From contig JAEQBH010000992.1 in assembly GCA_016808115.1 (NCBI GenBank), forward strand, positions 620,001-684,000: a DNA stretch of 64,000 nt, read 5' to 3'. How positions within the stretch are numbered: position 1 is the stretch's first letter; each line of letters opens with the position of its first letter. This DNA comes from Tetrastigma voinierianum (Eukaryota > Streptophyta > Magnoliopsida > Vitales > Vitaceae). The notes under the pieces are model-generated. The model did not search any database, was not told the origin of the DNA, and worked only from the letters and a program-made list of their open reading frames with translations. Below, one piece after another: positions 36,401 to 45,871 of the stretch. The position numbers were made by a program, and so were the translations under genes.

Positions 36401-38180
36401 TGGAATTGAGGATCATGGACATGTCGTAGTTCGACGCCGCCATCCTGGGGATGGATCGGCCGACAAATAAGACAGAGAGTCGCACGATCAGGAGCGAGAG
36501 GGTTACCTTCACCCCACACGCAGGATCTGCATCGTGTTGTATTCTCGTGGGCAAGCATGATATTTTTCCCGCACGATGTACGCAGTCCATGTCGTGGATA
36601 TTCGCGGGTCAAGCATGCAGCCTTACTCCTGGAGGACGAGGTGAGATCGAACTCAGATCTACCTCAGTACTTCCTGGGTGAGTATGAGGATGTTTTTCCG
36701 ATGAGCTACCGAGATTGCATTCTGTGAGAGGTCAGAGACTTCAGATCGAGTTCCACTCGACACTTCGCCCATCTCATGACCCGCACAGGATGGCACCGCT
36801 GAGCTGAGAAAACTCGCAGTCCAAATGGCAGAGCTACCGGACAAGGGGTTCATTAGACCGGCACTTCACCATGGGATCTCCTAGTTTCTATTTGTGAAGA
36901 AGAAGGACAAGACCCTTCACTGCATTGATTAAGCGCATACTGAATGGTTACGATCAAGAATTCCACACTCATTGCCGAGGATCGAAGGATTTGTTTAATC
37001 AACTGAGCGCGAGTCTACTCCAAGATAGATCTTCGCGACCACTTACCATCACCGAGGTTAGGAGATAAGATATCCCCAAGACATTCAGACACTTACAAGC
37101 ACTTTGAGTTTACGATGATGCTCTTTGATCGACGATCGCCACAAAGATTCATGACGCCATGCATAGGTATTCCAACCCCATCTAGACATCATTGTCAGTC
37201 TTCGTGTGGATGACATTTGATTCTGGCTCCAAATAATGGGAGCATGAGTATCACTTGAGGATTGTTTTACGCCTTGCCGAGATCATCGCCTATACACTGT
37301 TCGCAGGCGCAGTTTTGGCCATCAAGCGATTTCTCGACACGTGGTGTTAGCATCAGGCTGCGTCGCGAAACCCGCAGAAGTGTCGAGGTCGGATGAGCTC
37401 TCTCGGGAGAGGTCTAAGCCTCGCCCCTTCGAGATACGTAGTTTCTTGGGATTGGCCAGGTACTACAGAGATTCATTGAGGATTTCCTCGATTAACTTAA
37501 CCTATGACGAGATCGACCCTAAAGGAGGTCAAGTTTGATTAAAGATTTGACTGGCGCAGGAGGCATTCCAGAATTGAAGAGAGGCTTACTACAGCCTCCT
37601 ATCTTGATAGTCCCTGACAGGACAGGGTACATAGTATACAGATGCCTTGAGGGTCGGATCGGGATGTGTTTTTGATGCAAATCGAGAGGGTAAGAAATTT
37701 TGGCTGCTTCTCGTTTGGCCAAGTTAATCACGGGAAGAGTGAATTACTCCCACACACGACATGGAGCTGATGTACCATAGTCTTCGCCTTGAAGATTTTG
37801 CGCCACTAATTATATGGTGGAATGCTCGGTGCGTACCCGTAATTTCACAAAAGTATGAAGTATATTGACGCCACGACCTCAAATACGAGGCAAATCTTGC
37901 ATGGATGAGTTCCTGTAGGATTATGACTTCACTTTGCATTACCATCTTGGTAAGGAAAATGTGGTGGCTAATGCACTACGGTCACGGAGTATCACAGTAT
38001 AGCTTCCCCGAGCGGGCGATACGAGATCGAACAGCCAGGGCTACGTGACGACGAAAGGTGTTCGGGTGTAATGCTGAGGAGTTTAGTAATTACAATCGTC
38101 TTTGTTGAGTTAGTAGGATTGAGTCCCAAGGGCAGACTCGAGATAGTGTCCATCGTGGACTCCGGCATGTAAACAGTATA
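36401..38180 (+). pseudogene. Tekay/Del protease end, reverse transcriptase and RNase H
   Basis: FDAAILGMDR (about 36430-36460, the ILGMDWL box ending the protease), ELRSTSVLPGEYEDVF..ELP (36650-36700), FVKKKDKTL.CID (36890-36930), LSVFVWMTF where VVFIDDIL is expected (37195-37215), FEIRSFLGLARYYRD (37428-37470, RT connection), MELMYHSLRLEDF-like RNase H and HYLGKENVVANALR (about 37940-37980). Domain order is normal, but nearly every block is in a new frame and the YxDD core is damaged. Confidence 0.75.
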
Positions 38181-39010
38181 GTGACGCAGGGTCAGACCGT
38201 CCACACGTATGGTAGTCTTTGGTATAGAGGATTCGGGCAGTGGTTCCTGCCATCGACTTCCGAGAGAGGATCAGGAGCTCTTACTTCTCGATTCGTATCT
38301 AGGTGGCACCAAGATGTACCAGATCTCATCACCGCACTACCGAGCTGGATGAAGAGACACGTAGGACTTCGTTTCGACGATGTCCCCACTTGTCGCCAGG
38401 GCAGGCTACACACCAAGCTTCAGGCTACTCGTACCATCGAGGTGGCTTAGTGGAAGTGGGAGCACATCATGATGGATTTTGTGACCCACTTGCCACGGAC
38501 ATCGTAGAGACATGATGCGGTATAGGTGATGGGGTGACCCAGCCACGAAGTCAAGACATTACTTTCTAGCCGTGGTGGGATGACCTTCACATTGAGAGAC
38601 TCTACTCGGGCTTCAGATATCCGAGAGATAGTCCTGGCCACATGGGAGTACCGCATCCATACATGCCCGATAGAGACCCGGGAGGTTTACTGCCAAGACT
38701 TTTGGAAAAGTTTCCAAAAGGCTATGGGCACACGGCTTACCATGAGTACAGCTTTCCACCCACGCTGCGAGAGGACTATACAGGTGTTAGAGGACATGCT
38801 GCGAGCATGCGTCCTGGATCATAAGGGTAGGCCGAAGCCTATTTTCCTCTTAGTGAAATTCTCGCCTACAACAAAATTATCAAAGCAGTATACATGTCAC
38901 TATACGAGGCATTGTATGGGAGGGTGCGTGATCACCGATATGTTGGATCGAGGTAAGAGAGAGCTCCATCACTCGGGTCCCGATCCGACAGAGACACCTT
39001 CGAGAAGGTG
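38181..39010 (+). pseudogene. Tekay/Del integrase core
   Basis: EVAEWKWEHIMMDFVTHLPR near 38440-38510 holds the first catalytic Asp. Then TFTLRDSTRASDIREIV (38583), DFWKSFQKAMGTRLTMSTAFHP (38690-38760) and ERTIQVLEDMLRACVLDHKG (38770-38830) with the final catalytic Glu region. The second Asp (usually SDRDPRF) is blurred at about 38665 (PDRDPG in a neighbouring frame). The longest frame (38580-39011) is 143 codons. Confidence 0.8.
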
Positions 39011-39636
39011 AGCTTGATATTTAATAACATCTTCTCACCCGCCTCGCAGCCTGTAAGAGCTATGTTGATGCCGACGTCGACCCTAGAGTTCGAGGTCAGC
39101 ATCACGCCTTTCAAGGTGATGCCCGAGAGAGGAGGGTCGTGTCTCGGCAGCGCTTTAGCTATCGAGTTCATCGGGCCCTTCGAGATGTACTGAGAGGGTA
39201 GGCACAAGAGGCGTATCGTGGGGCTAGCTTTACCACCCAAAGCATGTCAAAAAGTCCACGAGGTATTTCAATGTCTCCATGCTCCGGAGGTATACTCAAG
39301 ATCCAGCTCATGTAGTGGATTGGGGAGAGATTGAGGTTGATACGGATGGGACCTTCTGGTGAGTGGCCCGCGTGCATCAGGATAGTCGCAGATCGTGCCT
39401 TGTATCTGAAACCGCGGAGGGGCTACAGGGTGCTATGGCGCATCGTGGAGTGGAGGAGTCAACGTGGGAGCGCGAGGACACGATGTGGGCCACCTATCCC
39501 TTCTTGTTTAAGGATGAAGGTACGTTGTTTAGTCGTTTAATACTTCAATGACTAGTTTACATGCATGGTATGACGCACGTTGCATATGCATGTGATTTTT
39601 TGTGATTGTCTAGAATTTCGGGACGAAATTCCTTTT
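39011..39636 (+). pseudogene. Tekay/Del integrase C-terminus with chromodomain-like end
   Basis: SPASQPVRAM..., RGGSCLGSALAIEFIGPFEM (39135-39190, usually KL.PRFIGPFEI), then ALPPKACQKVHEVFQCLHAPE near 39230-39290 (usually LALPP.LS.VH.VFHVSML) and GVEESTWEREDTMWATYPFLF (39446-39510), the end of the chromodomain. It closes with NFGTKF.LRRGE just before the polypurine tract. Confidence 0.75.
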
Positions 39637-39649
39637 AAGGAGGGGAGAA
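39637..39649 (+). other. Polypurine tract of the Tekay relic
   Basis: AAGGAGGGGAGAA directly before the 3' LTR start (TGTAAGACCC at 39650). It primes plus-strand DNA synthesis in gypsy elements. Almost the same tract (reverse) is at 48464-48451. Confidence 0.9.
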
Positions 39650-41466
39650 TGTAAGACCCAAGAAAATTTCAATTTTCGAAAAAAAGGCAAAACAGTAATT
39701 TCGGTCAAAACCCGAAATTTTTCTAGTTCTCGGATGACGAAATGGACTTCACCGTTGGAATCGTCTCAAGAAATCTAGCTACTACGTCGAATTTCGTCGA
39801 ATTCTAAGACAATCGAAATTTTATTTTTTTTGAGACACCGGGTGTCGGGCGCTGTAAAACGGGTTTGAAAGACATGTGACATGACAAGAGTCACCTACTA
39901 CATGTACTCATGTAACACATGTTGCATGATTAGAGAGATGATGGAAATTGATGGCTTAGATTAAGCTATGTGTCAAAAATCAAGAAAAAGGGACAAGATG
40001 GGAATTATGAGAAATGTTAATGATAATAAAACAAAGATGAACAGTGTTCATCTTCCCCATTTGAAAGCCAAAAACGGCAGTGGCTGGAAGGAAATGCAAT
40101 GGGCGTGAGATTTGTGATTTTTAGAGAGAGAGAGAGAGAACTTCTTCTTTCTAGATTTCTAGCCGTTCGGACCGTCGATTCTCGACGGAGTAAGAAGTAA
40201 AGTTGCTCTACGCGATGAGGGCTACACGTAGGCACCGATTTGGTGGAGTTCCGATAACTCCAAGAAATAGGGATCTTTTCCTACTTGTGTCATTTTTTGG
40301 CTAAGAGTCATGTAAAATGGTCAGATGTTTCGAGGCTTCTGATTAGTCAGGTTTTCTGCCTGCCAAAGCTTGAACCGAGGAGAAAATCCCCATTGTTGTG
40401 CCGTGAACAGTGCCAACCCGAGGGTTTCACCGTCACGTGAATATACATGATTTTAGTGATTTTATGATGCTGAGTGATTCAAAATGAATTGCTTATGTTT
40501 TTTAATTAACTCATGTGAGCTAATTTTGGTGTTATTGATTGTGAATTTGCAAAGGCCATGATTTATGTGATTAATATGTTAGTATATATGATGTTTTATA
40601 TTAGCATGAGTTTGTTGGGATTGGCATCATGCATTTCATAAGTGTACTAAGGCACCCTAGAATATTAGGAGGAGTGGCTGACATGAACAAAGTTAAAAAC
40701 GAAATGTTTCGTGTTGAGAGTTGTCCAACAAATCACTTTATTGAGGACCAAGTGACTGCTTTCTTTATAATGACCAAGAATTTCGCTCGTAGGTAGTCCA
40801 ATGTATTTTTACCGAATTCGAGTAGTGAGTTTCGAGAACAAAAAGCTTTCGTTTTGAAAACTGGATATTTTACTATCATTCGACTTAGGCATATGTGAGG
40901 GAGCCTATGAGGACTCGACATGGGATTTGGTCGCGTAGACATTCGAGTAGGTTCATGTAATTGCTTAGATGTGATTGTTTGCCATGACATGCACTTAGGT
41001 GGGAAGTAAACCGCTGCGCAGGGAAATTATCACTACTGGCTTTTACTTACTCCCCGTTTAGGGATCACTATTTCACAGTGGAGGTACAGAGGACGCATGC
41101 TCACTGTGAGGCCGCTAAAGAAACTGTGTCAGGCTTGGCATTGTCATTGTATAACATGGGTCATTAGAAATTGTACATTTTAATATATGTTTGGTAAAGA
41201 GAAATTTATTAACTCTTGAACTATTTTATATAGTTGATGTATTTTGTGAGTATTAATGCAGGGGCCCAAGTGGCCATTATTTTACTCACATGTGGACCCT
41301 GTGTGGTCATTGTAAATTGTTGGGACAAGTTTTGTACCTTAGGTAGAGCTCCCCGTACAAAGGAGACTATGCTTGATTTTCATGAGTGGTGTTGGGTTAC
41401 CCAACATCCATGAGTATTCCGCGAGTTGACGGGTTGTCAACGGACTCCCGGGAATGGGGCGTTACA
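39650..41466 (+). mobile_element. Family A gypsy 3' LTR
   Basis: 1817 bp from TGTAAGACCCAAG to GGGGCGTTACA, directly after the polypurine tract, so family A LTRs belong to a Tekay/Del lineage. Contains U3 box 39725-39815, (GA)n at about 40122-40138, and hairpin GGAGTT/AACTCC 40245-40250 and 40256-40261. The donor site seen in sister LTRs is mutated here (CAAGAAATAGGG, no GT). It abuts the hAT relic; a matching target duplication cannot be tested because the 5' LTR is missing. Confidence 0.9.
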
Positions 41467-42050
41467 AAAGCTAAAGACTAGCATTTTCTTCTTAATCAAA
41501 TAAAATGGCTTTCAGCTCAGGTTCATCAAGAGAAAGATTCACACTCTCAAGAATTCCAGCATTCTTTATATCCATTAAGTCAAAACCATCTCCTCAAATG
41601 TCCCACATTTTAGATTTTCCTTCGTTATAGCTTAGAGATCTCCTTGACTACATAAGTCGAAGATTGTTAACCAAATCCTTAGCTCTTTGTGGTGTCAACT
41701 TGTTTCTTTTCATGGAGTGAATGAAATTATATGCGCTCAAATTTCTTTCACAACATGAGATACCAAGTGGGTTGTCTAAATAATCAATGCTATAGATTTA
41801 AGCATTAGTGCGTAACTTCCGATGAACAACCCACCATTTAATAGACCATGTACCACCAAATAATGATGGAATCACTAATAGAAAAATCTTTCAAGCATGC
41901 GTAAGAGCATACTTCATTTGCTCGCCTCCTTTCAACTTCATTTGAAAAATATCTCTCAAAACATTTTTTTTTCTTTCTCTTACTATTTCCATATCTTGAT
42001 GTGGTGGAACACAATCATGAGACTCATCAAGCCATTATGGACTATAATAC

Positions 42051-42149
42051 CTACAATTTGAGTTATGACATAATTTATAAAAAGTTAAACATCATAGAAT
42101 ATCATTTATATTTAAATTATCAAAGCTTCAATTGAAACTCTAATATTAC
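42051..42149 (-). other. Candidate intron 2 of the hAT relic
   Basis: 99 bp, AT-rich, minus-strand donor CAAAG|GTAATAT and acceptor TTGTAG|GTA. Removal joins LAHSLNP with YYSP, the exact order known in this family. Confidence 0.7.
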
Positions 42150-42243
42150 CTTTGGGATTTAAGGAATGAGCTAAGGAATGTAAAGGTGTGTGGCTTTAGT
42201 CCATCTTTCCACCAAGACTTATATTTCATAATATCATGGGAAT

Positions 42244-42339
42244 CTACAAGTATAATTACTAAACGATTCGTATAAGTTCAAATATAATTAAAACTTTCAA
42301 TCAAAACTCAAATATTTAACTAATAAATCTTAATTATAC
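42244..42339 (-). other. Candidate intron 1 of the hAT relic
   Basis: 96 bp, AT-rich, minus-strand donor AAG|GTATAATT and acceptor CTTGTAG|ATT. Its removal brings the KKEHNIFTK exon next to the VERWTKATHTPLH exon in the family order. Confidence 0.6.
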
Positions 42340-42684
42340 CTTGAATTTTTTGTGAAGATGTTATGTTCTTTCTTATAAATGGCTTCCTTCACTTTTTCGA
42401 TCATCGAATCCCACCACAATTATAAATATTGAAGGAAAGGTTTGTCGCTGTCGCCTAATAGAAGCATCTCACATGGAGCCGTGAAATCGAGGATATAATC
42501 CACATCTATCCAAAAGTCTTCATTTAGAATTTTATCCTTTACTTCTTTAGCTTTCACTACATCATCTTCTTTATACATCTCCCATTCTTCACTTATCACT
42601 AATTGCTTCAAGCCTCTTTTTATTATCTTAAATCGTTTAAGCATAACAATAGTTGAAGCAAAACATGTGTCGACCACTGAAAGT

Positions 42685-44526
42685 TGTAAGACCCGAGAAA
42701 ATTCCAATTTTCGGAAAAAGGGTAAAACGGTCATTTCGGTAAAAATCCGAAAATTTTCTAGATCTTGGATGACAAAACAGATTTCAACCGTTGGAATCGT
42801 CTCGTGAAATCTAGCAACCACGCGACCTCACAAATTCCAAGATACGACTTGTAATGCTTGAGGCACCCGAGGTGTAAATACGATTTATGCAAACACCTAT
42901 AACATGTACTGACACATGTTGTACGAGTAGAGAGATGATGGAAATGGATTGCCTAAATAGTGCCAAGTGTCAAAAATCCAAGAGAAGTGGACATGTGGAA
43001 TTTTGTAATCGTTAAATTTATAATAAGACAAAAACGTGAATAGTGACTCCTCCAAATTAAAAGACTAAAAAAATGTGAGGGTCGGGTGTGGATAAAGGAG
43101 GTGCGATTTGAGGTTTTAGTGAGAGAGGGAGTGCCTTATCTCTAGGATTCCTGGCTTCGACGGACCAAATAATTTTCACTGAGGAAGAAGAAGTTGTTCC
43201 CACGCGCAGGGCCACGCGTGGCACCGATTTGGGCGGAGTTCGACAACTCCAAGAGGTAGGATATTTTCCTTACTAGGTTAATTCGTTTAAGAAACATGTA
43301 AATGGTTAGGAACGCTCGAGGCTTGTTTTATACGTGAACCTCATTCCTCAAAAGCTTTCTTAAAACCGAGTGAGAAATTTCATAGTTTTAGGGTGGTCGC
43401 GGAACAAGAATGTAGGTTTTACCGTTCACATGAATAGTGCCGTGAATATTTCGTGTGAATTTTATGGTGTCGGTTTCGATTCAAAATGAATCAAGTTATG
43501 TTTGTTAATTCAAATTCCCATGCGAGCTAATTAATTTCGTGTGTAATCGTCGAGAATTTACATAACATGCTTTATGTGATTAATTATGTTAATATATATG
43601 CATGTGAATATATTAGCATGAATGTGTTGGACCAGATCATGCATTCCAGAAGTACAAGACTCGCAATTTTAGAATATTAAAGTGAAAGTGCATGACATGA
43701 AATGAAACAAAATGAAAATGCTTGTGAAAGGAATTTCGACTGAAGATTTTCTGGAGAATTGTGTTGAGATTGTCCAAACAATTCACGTCTGAGGGGCCCA
43801 TGAATCGCTTCTGAGGGTTATCCAAACATTCACTGAGGGTTGTCCAATATTTTACCGAATTTGTAGAGGTGTTTTCAAGAACAAATAGCTTTTGTTTTGA
43901 AAATCATGATTTTACTCGCATTCATTTTTAGGCATATGTGAGGGAGCTTCCTGGCGAGGACTCGAGACATGGGCTACCAAAAGTAGACATTCGAGTAGAG
44001 GTCTTCATGAAATTGCTCTGAGATGATTGTTGCCATGCATGTGCACTTAGCGGGGAGTAACCCAGTAGGAAATTATCTCTACGGCTTTCGCTTCAATTGC
44101 CGAGGGATCACTATTTCGTAATGTGGAGCTGGGCTCGTAGAAGACTCATTTCATCTTAGAGGCCAATTTTAAAGAAAGTCGGGTTGTGGCTTTGATGTTT
44201 TGGTATAACATATTAATTATAAATTTTAATACGTGTTTCAGGCCAGAGTACGAAATAACTTCGAACCATGTAATATATTTTGTCGATATGTTTGTCGTGA
44301 GTATTAAATTAGCCCAAGTGGCCATTTTTACTCATTTTAATTGTATATGAGCCCGATGTGGTTATAAGTCAATTGTTGGGACATGTTTGTACCTTGGATA
44401 GAGCTCCAAGTACAAAGAAGACTTCGCCTCGATTTTCAGAGGGCGCTTTCTGCTACCCGACATTCACGAGTATTCCGCGGTTAATCGCTATTACGCCAAC
44501 TGACACCCCGATTTTGGGGCGTCACA
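42685..44526 (+). mobile_element. Family A solo LTR inside hAT coding sequence, with target duplication
   Basis: 1842 bp from TGTAAGACCCGAG to GGGGCGTCACA, antisense to the hAT gene. AAAGT stands on both sides (42680-42684 and 44527-44531). Taking out the LTR and one AAAGT restores the hAT order LKLL then SVVDT. Holds the U3 box 42755-42835, hairpin 43235-43240/43245-43250 and donor-like GAG|GTAGGA at 43253-43260. No internal genes, hence a solo LTR. Confidence 0.93.
43235..43270 (+). promoter_or_regulatory. LTR leader hairpin and candidate splice donor
   Basis: GGAGTT-CGAC-AACTCC (loop of four) followed by AAGAG|GTAGGATATTTTCC. Same layout as 10535-10575 and 40245-40275. Role inferred. Confidence 0.5.
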
Positions 44527-44531
44527 AAAGT

Positions 44532-45625
44532 AACTTCAACTTGCAATGATTATTAAACATTGACAATCTCGTTGCATGATTCATAATGAAATTCTTGATG
44601 AAAGAGGCATCACTTGAAACCGGAGAGATCCAACCACATTCTTCCATCACATCATATCTTGTGTGCCGGAGGTGCAATATATGTTCTTTAAAGCAAGATT
44701 GGAAAGAGGAACTACACACAAGGCCCAAAAGATATGCCGAAACTTTGTTTCCACAATGTTGCACTCCGCTTGTGCCGCAACATTATCGCTTATAACTTTT
44801 GAACTACTTTTGAGGACTAATCTCTCAGATAGTGTTAATCAACAAATCATCTATAAAGTGTTTGTCGCTAGTCTCCTCTTACATTTTATTTCTTTCAAAA
44901 CATCAATCTACTTTCGAAACCGCTCTATGATGTTAGCTAAGTGGTCTTTGAGCATCCGACCATCCATCACCGCAAATGCTCACTCCCAAGTCTTCGATCG
45001 TTCCAATAGATTCTAATATTACTATTCTCCTTCTCGTAATAATTAGCTCTTAATGCATTATAAATTTAGTTGGAGACATAACTTGGAAGTTGACCTGCAC
45101 TTTTAAAGGAACGAGCATAATAAGGATTTCTAGCAAAGTGAAAAGACAACCCCCCAGTGTAAAACATCCTAGCTATCTCACTATCAACTATTTCACATGC
45201 ACCCATATTAAATGCCTTCTCAACTGATCCAATAAACCTTTTTCTCCTTTTTAGATCAATAGCACTAGCACTGCACTAGAAGAGGAATTCTCAAAATTAT
45301 ATGCTACAATGCTTGATGTGGGTAAAGGAACTTGCTTAAGATTATATTGTTTCACCTTTTGTTCAGCTTCCTCCATCACCCTTCGCATCTCAACTAAAGT
45401 TTCATTCGTTACTTTAGTACAAGATGCAACCCGACCCCTTTAATTTTCAAGAGGTGAGCCTTGACTCTATAATATGACCCTATATATTCGGCTCACAAAA
45501 CGCATTGAAAAAACAACTTTCCTCCTCACCCAAGTTCGCTTCTCTCGTGACGCATCTAATGGAGCATTATCATCTTGATTATTCTGGTTGGATCACTTGA
45601 AGGATCGTAATTACACTTCATTGTA
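44532..45625 (-). pseudogene. hAT-type transposase relic, N-terminal half
   Basis: Possible ATG at 45625 (MKCNYDPSSD). A BED-type zinc-finger remnant follows in shifted frames: FNAFCEP... then GSYYRVKAHLLKIKGVG (about 45510-45430), then SCTKVTNETLVEMRRVMEEAEQ, IGSVEKAFNMGACEIVDSEIARMF with GLSFHFARNPYYARSF (45180-45110), LPSYVS, and at 44764-44522 EECGWISPVSSDASFIKNFI, NHATRLSMFNNHCKLKLL. The order BED finger, then DUF659-like region, fits plant hAT transposase-derived genes. At least three frameshifts or stops. No hAT terminal inverted repeats were found. Confidence 0.8.
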
Positions 45626-45871
45626 ATTCCCCGCATCATAATAAAATAATAATAATGATGCATTTAAATTAATCTAAATTATTTCAATGCCCAACCAATC
45701 TAATTTTTGGTCCATCCATAAACCCCAATTGAATTAGGCTAATTCCATAAAATTTGCATGTTTGCATTCATTGAAGTTCAAAATAAACTATAAAACAATA
45801 TAATCTAATTATTCTCCACTTCTCCTTAATAACTCTAAAAGGCAATAAACATAAAGGCAATTAGGCAACTC
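45626..45871. other. Spacer between hAT relic and Tekay 3' LTR
   Basis: AT-rich; nothing recognised. Presumably hAT 5' flank. Confidence 0.4.

Larger units (their letters stand above)
41480..42679 (-). pseudogene. hAT-type transposase relic, C-terminal half with two introns
   Basis: Continues the frame from 44532 after the solo LTR. SVVDTCFASTIVMLKRFK (42680-42620) and VDYILDFTAPCEMLL (42490-42450) match the core of plant hAT (DUF659-type) proteins. Intron 1 fits 42339-42244 (AAG|GTATAAT...TTGTAG). The exon then reads VERWTKATHTPLHSLAHSLNP. Intron 2 fits 42149-42051 (AAAG|GTAATA...TTGTAG), joining SLNP to YYSP and DESHDCVPPHQDME. The hAT C-terminal dimerisation part is at 41760-41660: ERNLSAYNFIHSMKRNKLT then PQRAKDLV. 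Last block NAGILESVNLSLDEPELKA near 41520. A few stops and shifts remain; function is lost unless these are sequence errors. Confidence 0.8.

Noticed and set aside
35026..39636. Endogenous pararetrovirus (caulimovirus-like)
   Set aside because: An integrase, polypurine tract and LTR are present, which such viruses lack; gag and RT text is Tekay-type gypsy.
42420..42821. One 133-codon protein on the minus strand
   Set aside because: Its N-terminal 45 codons are LTR sequence; only the part below 42680 is hAT.
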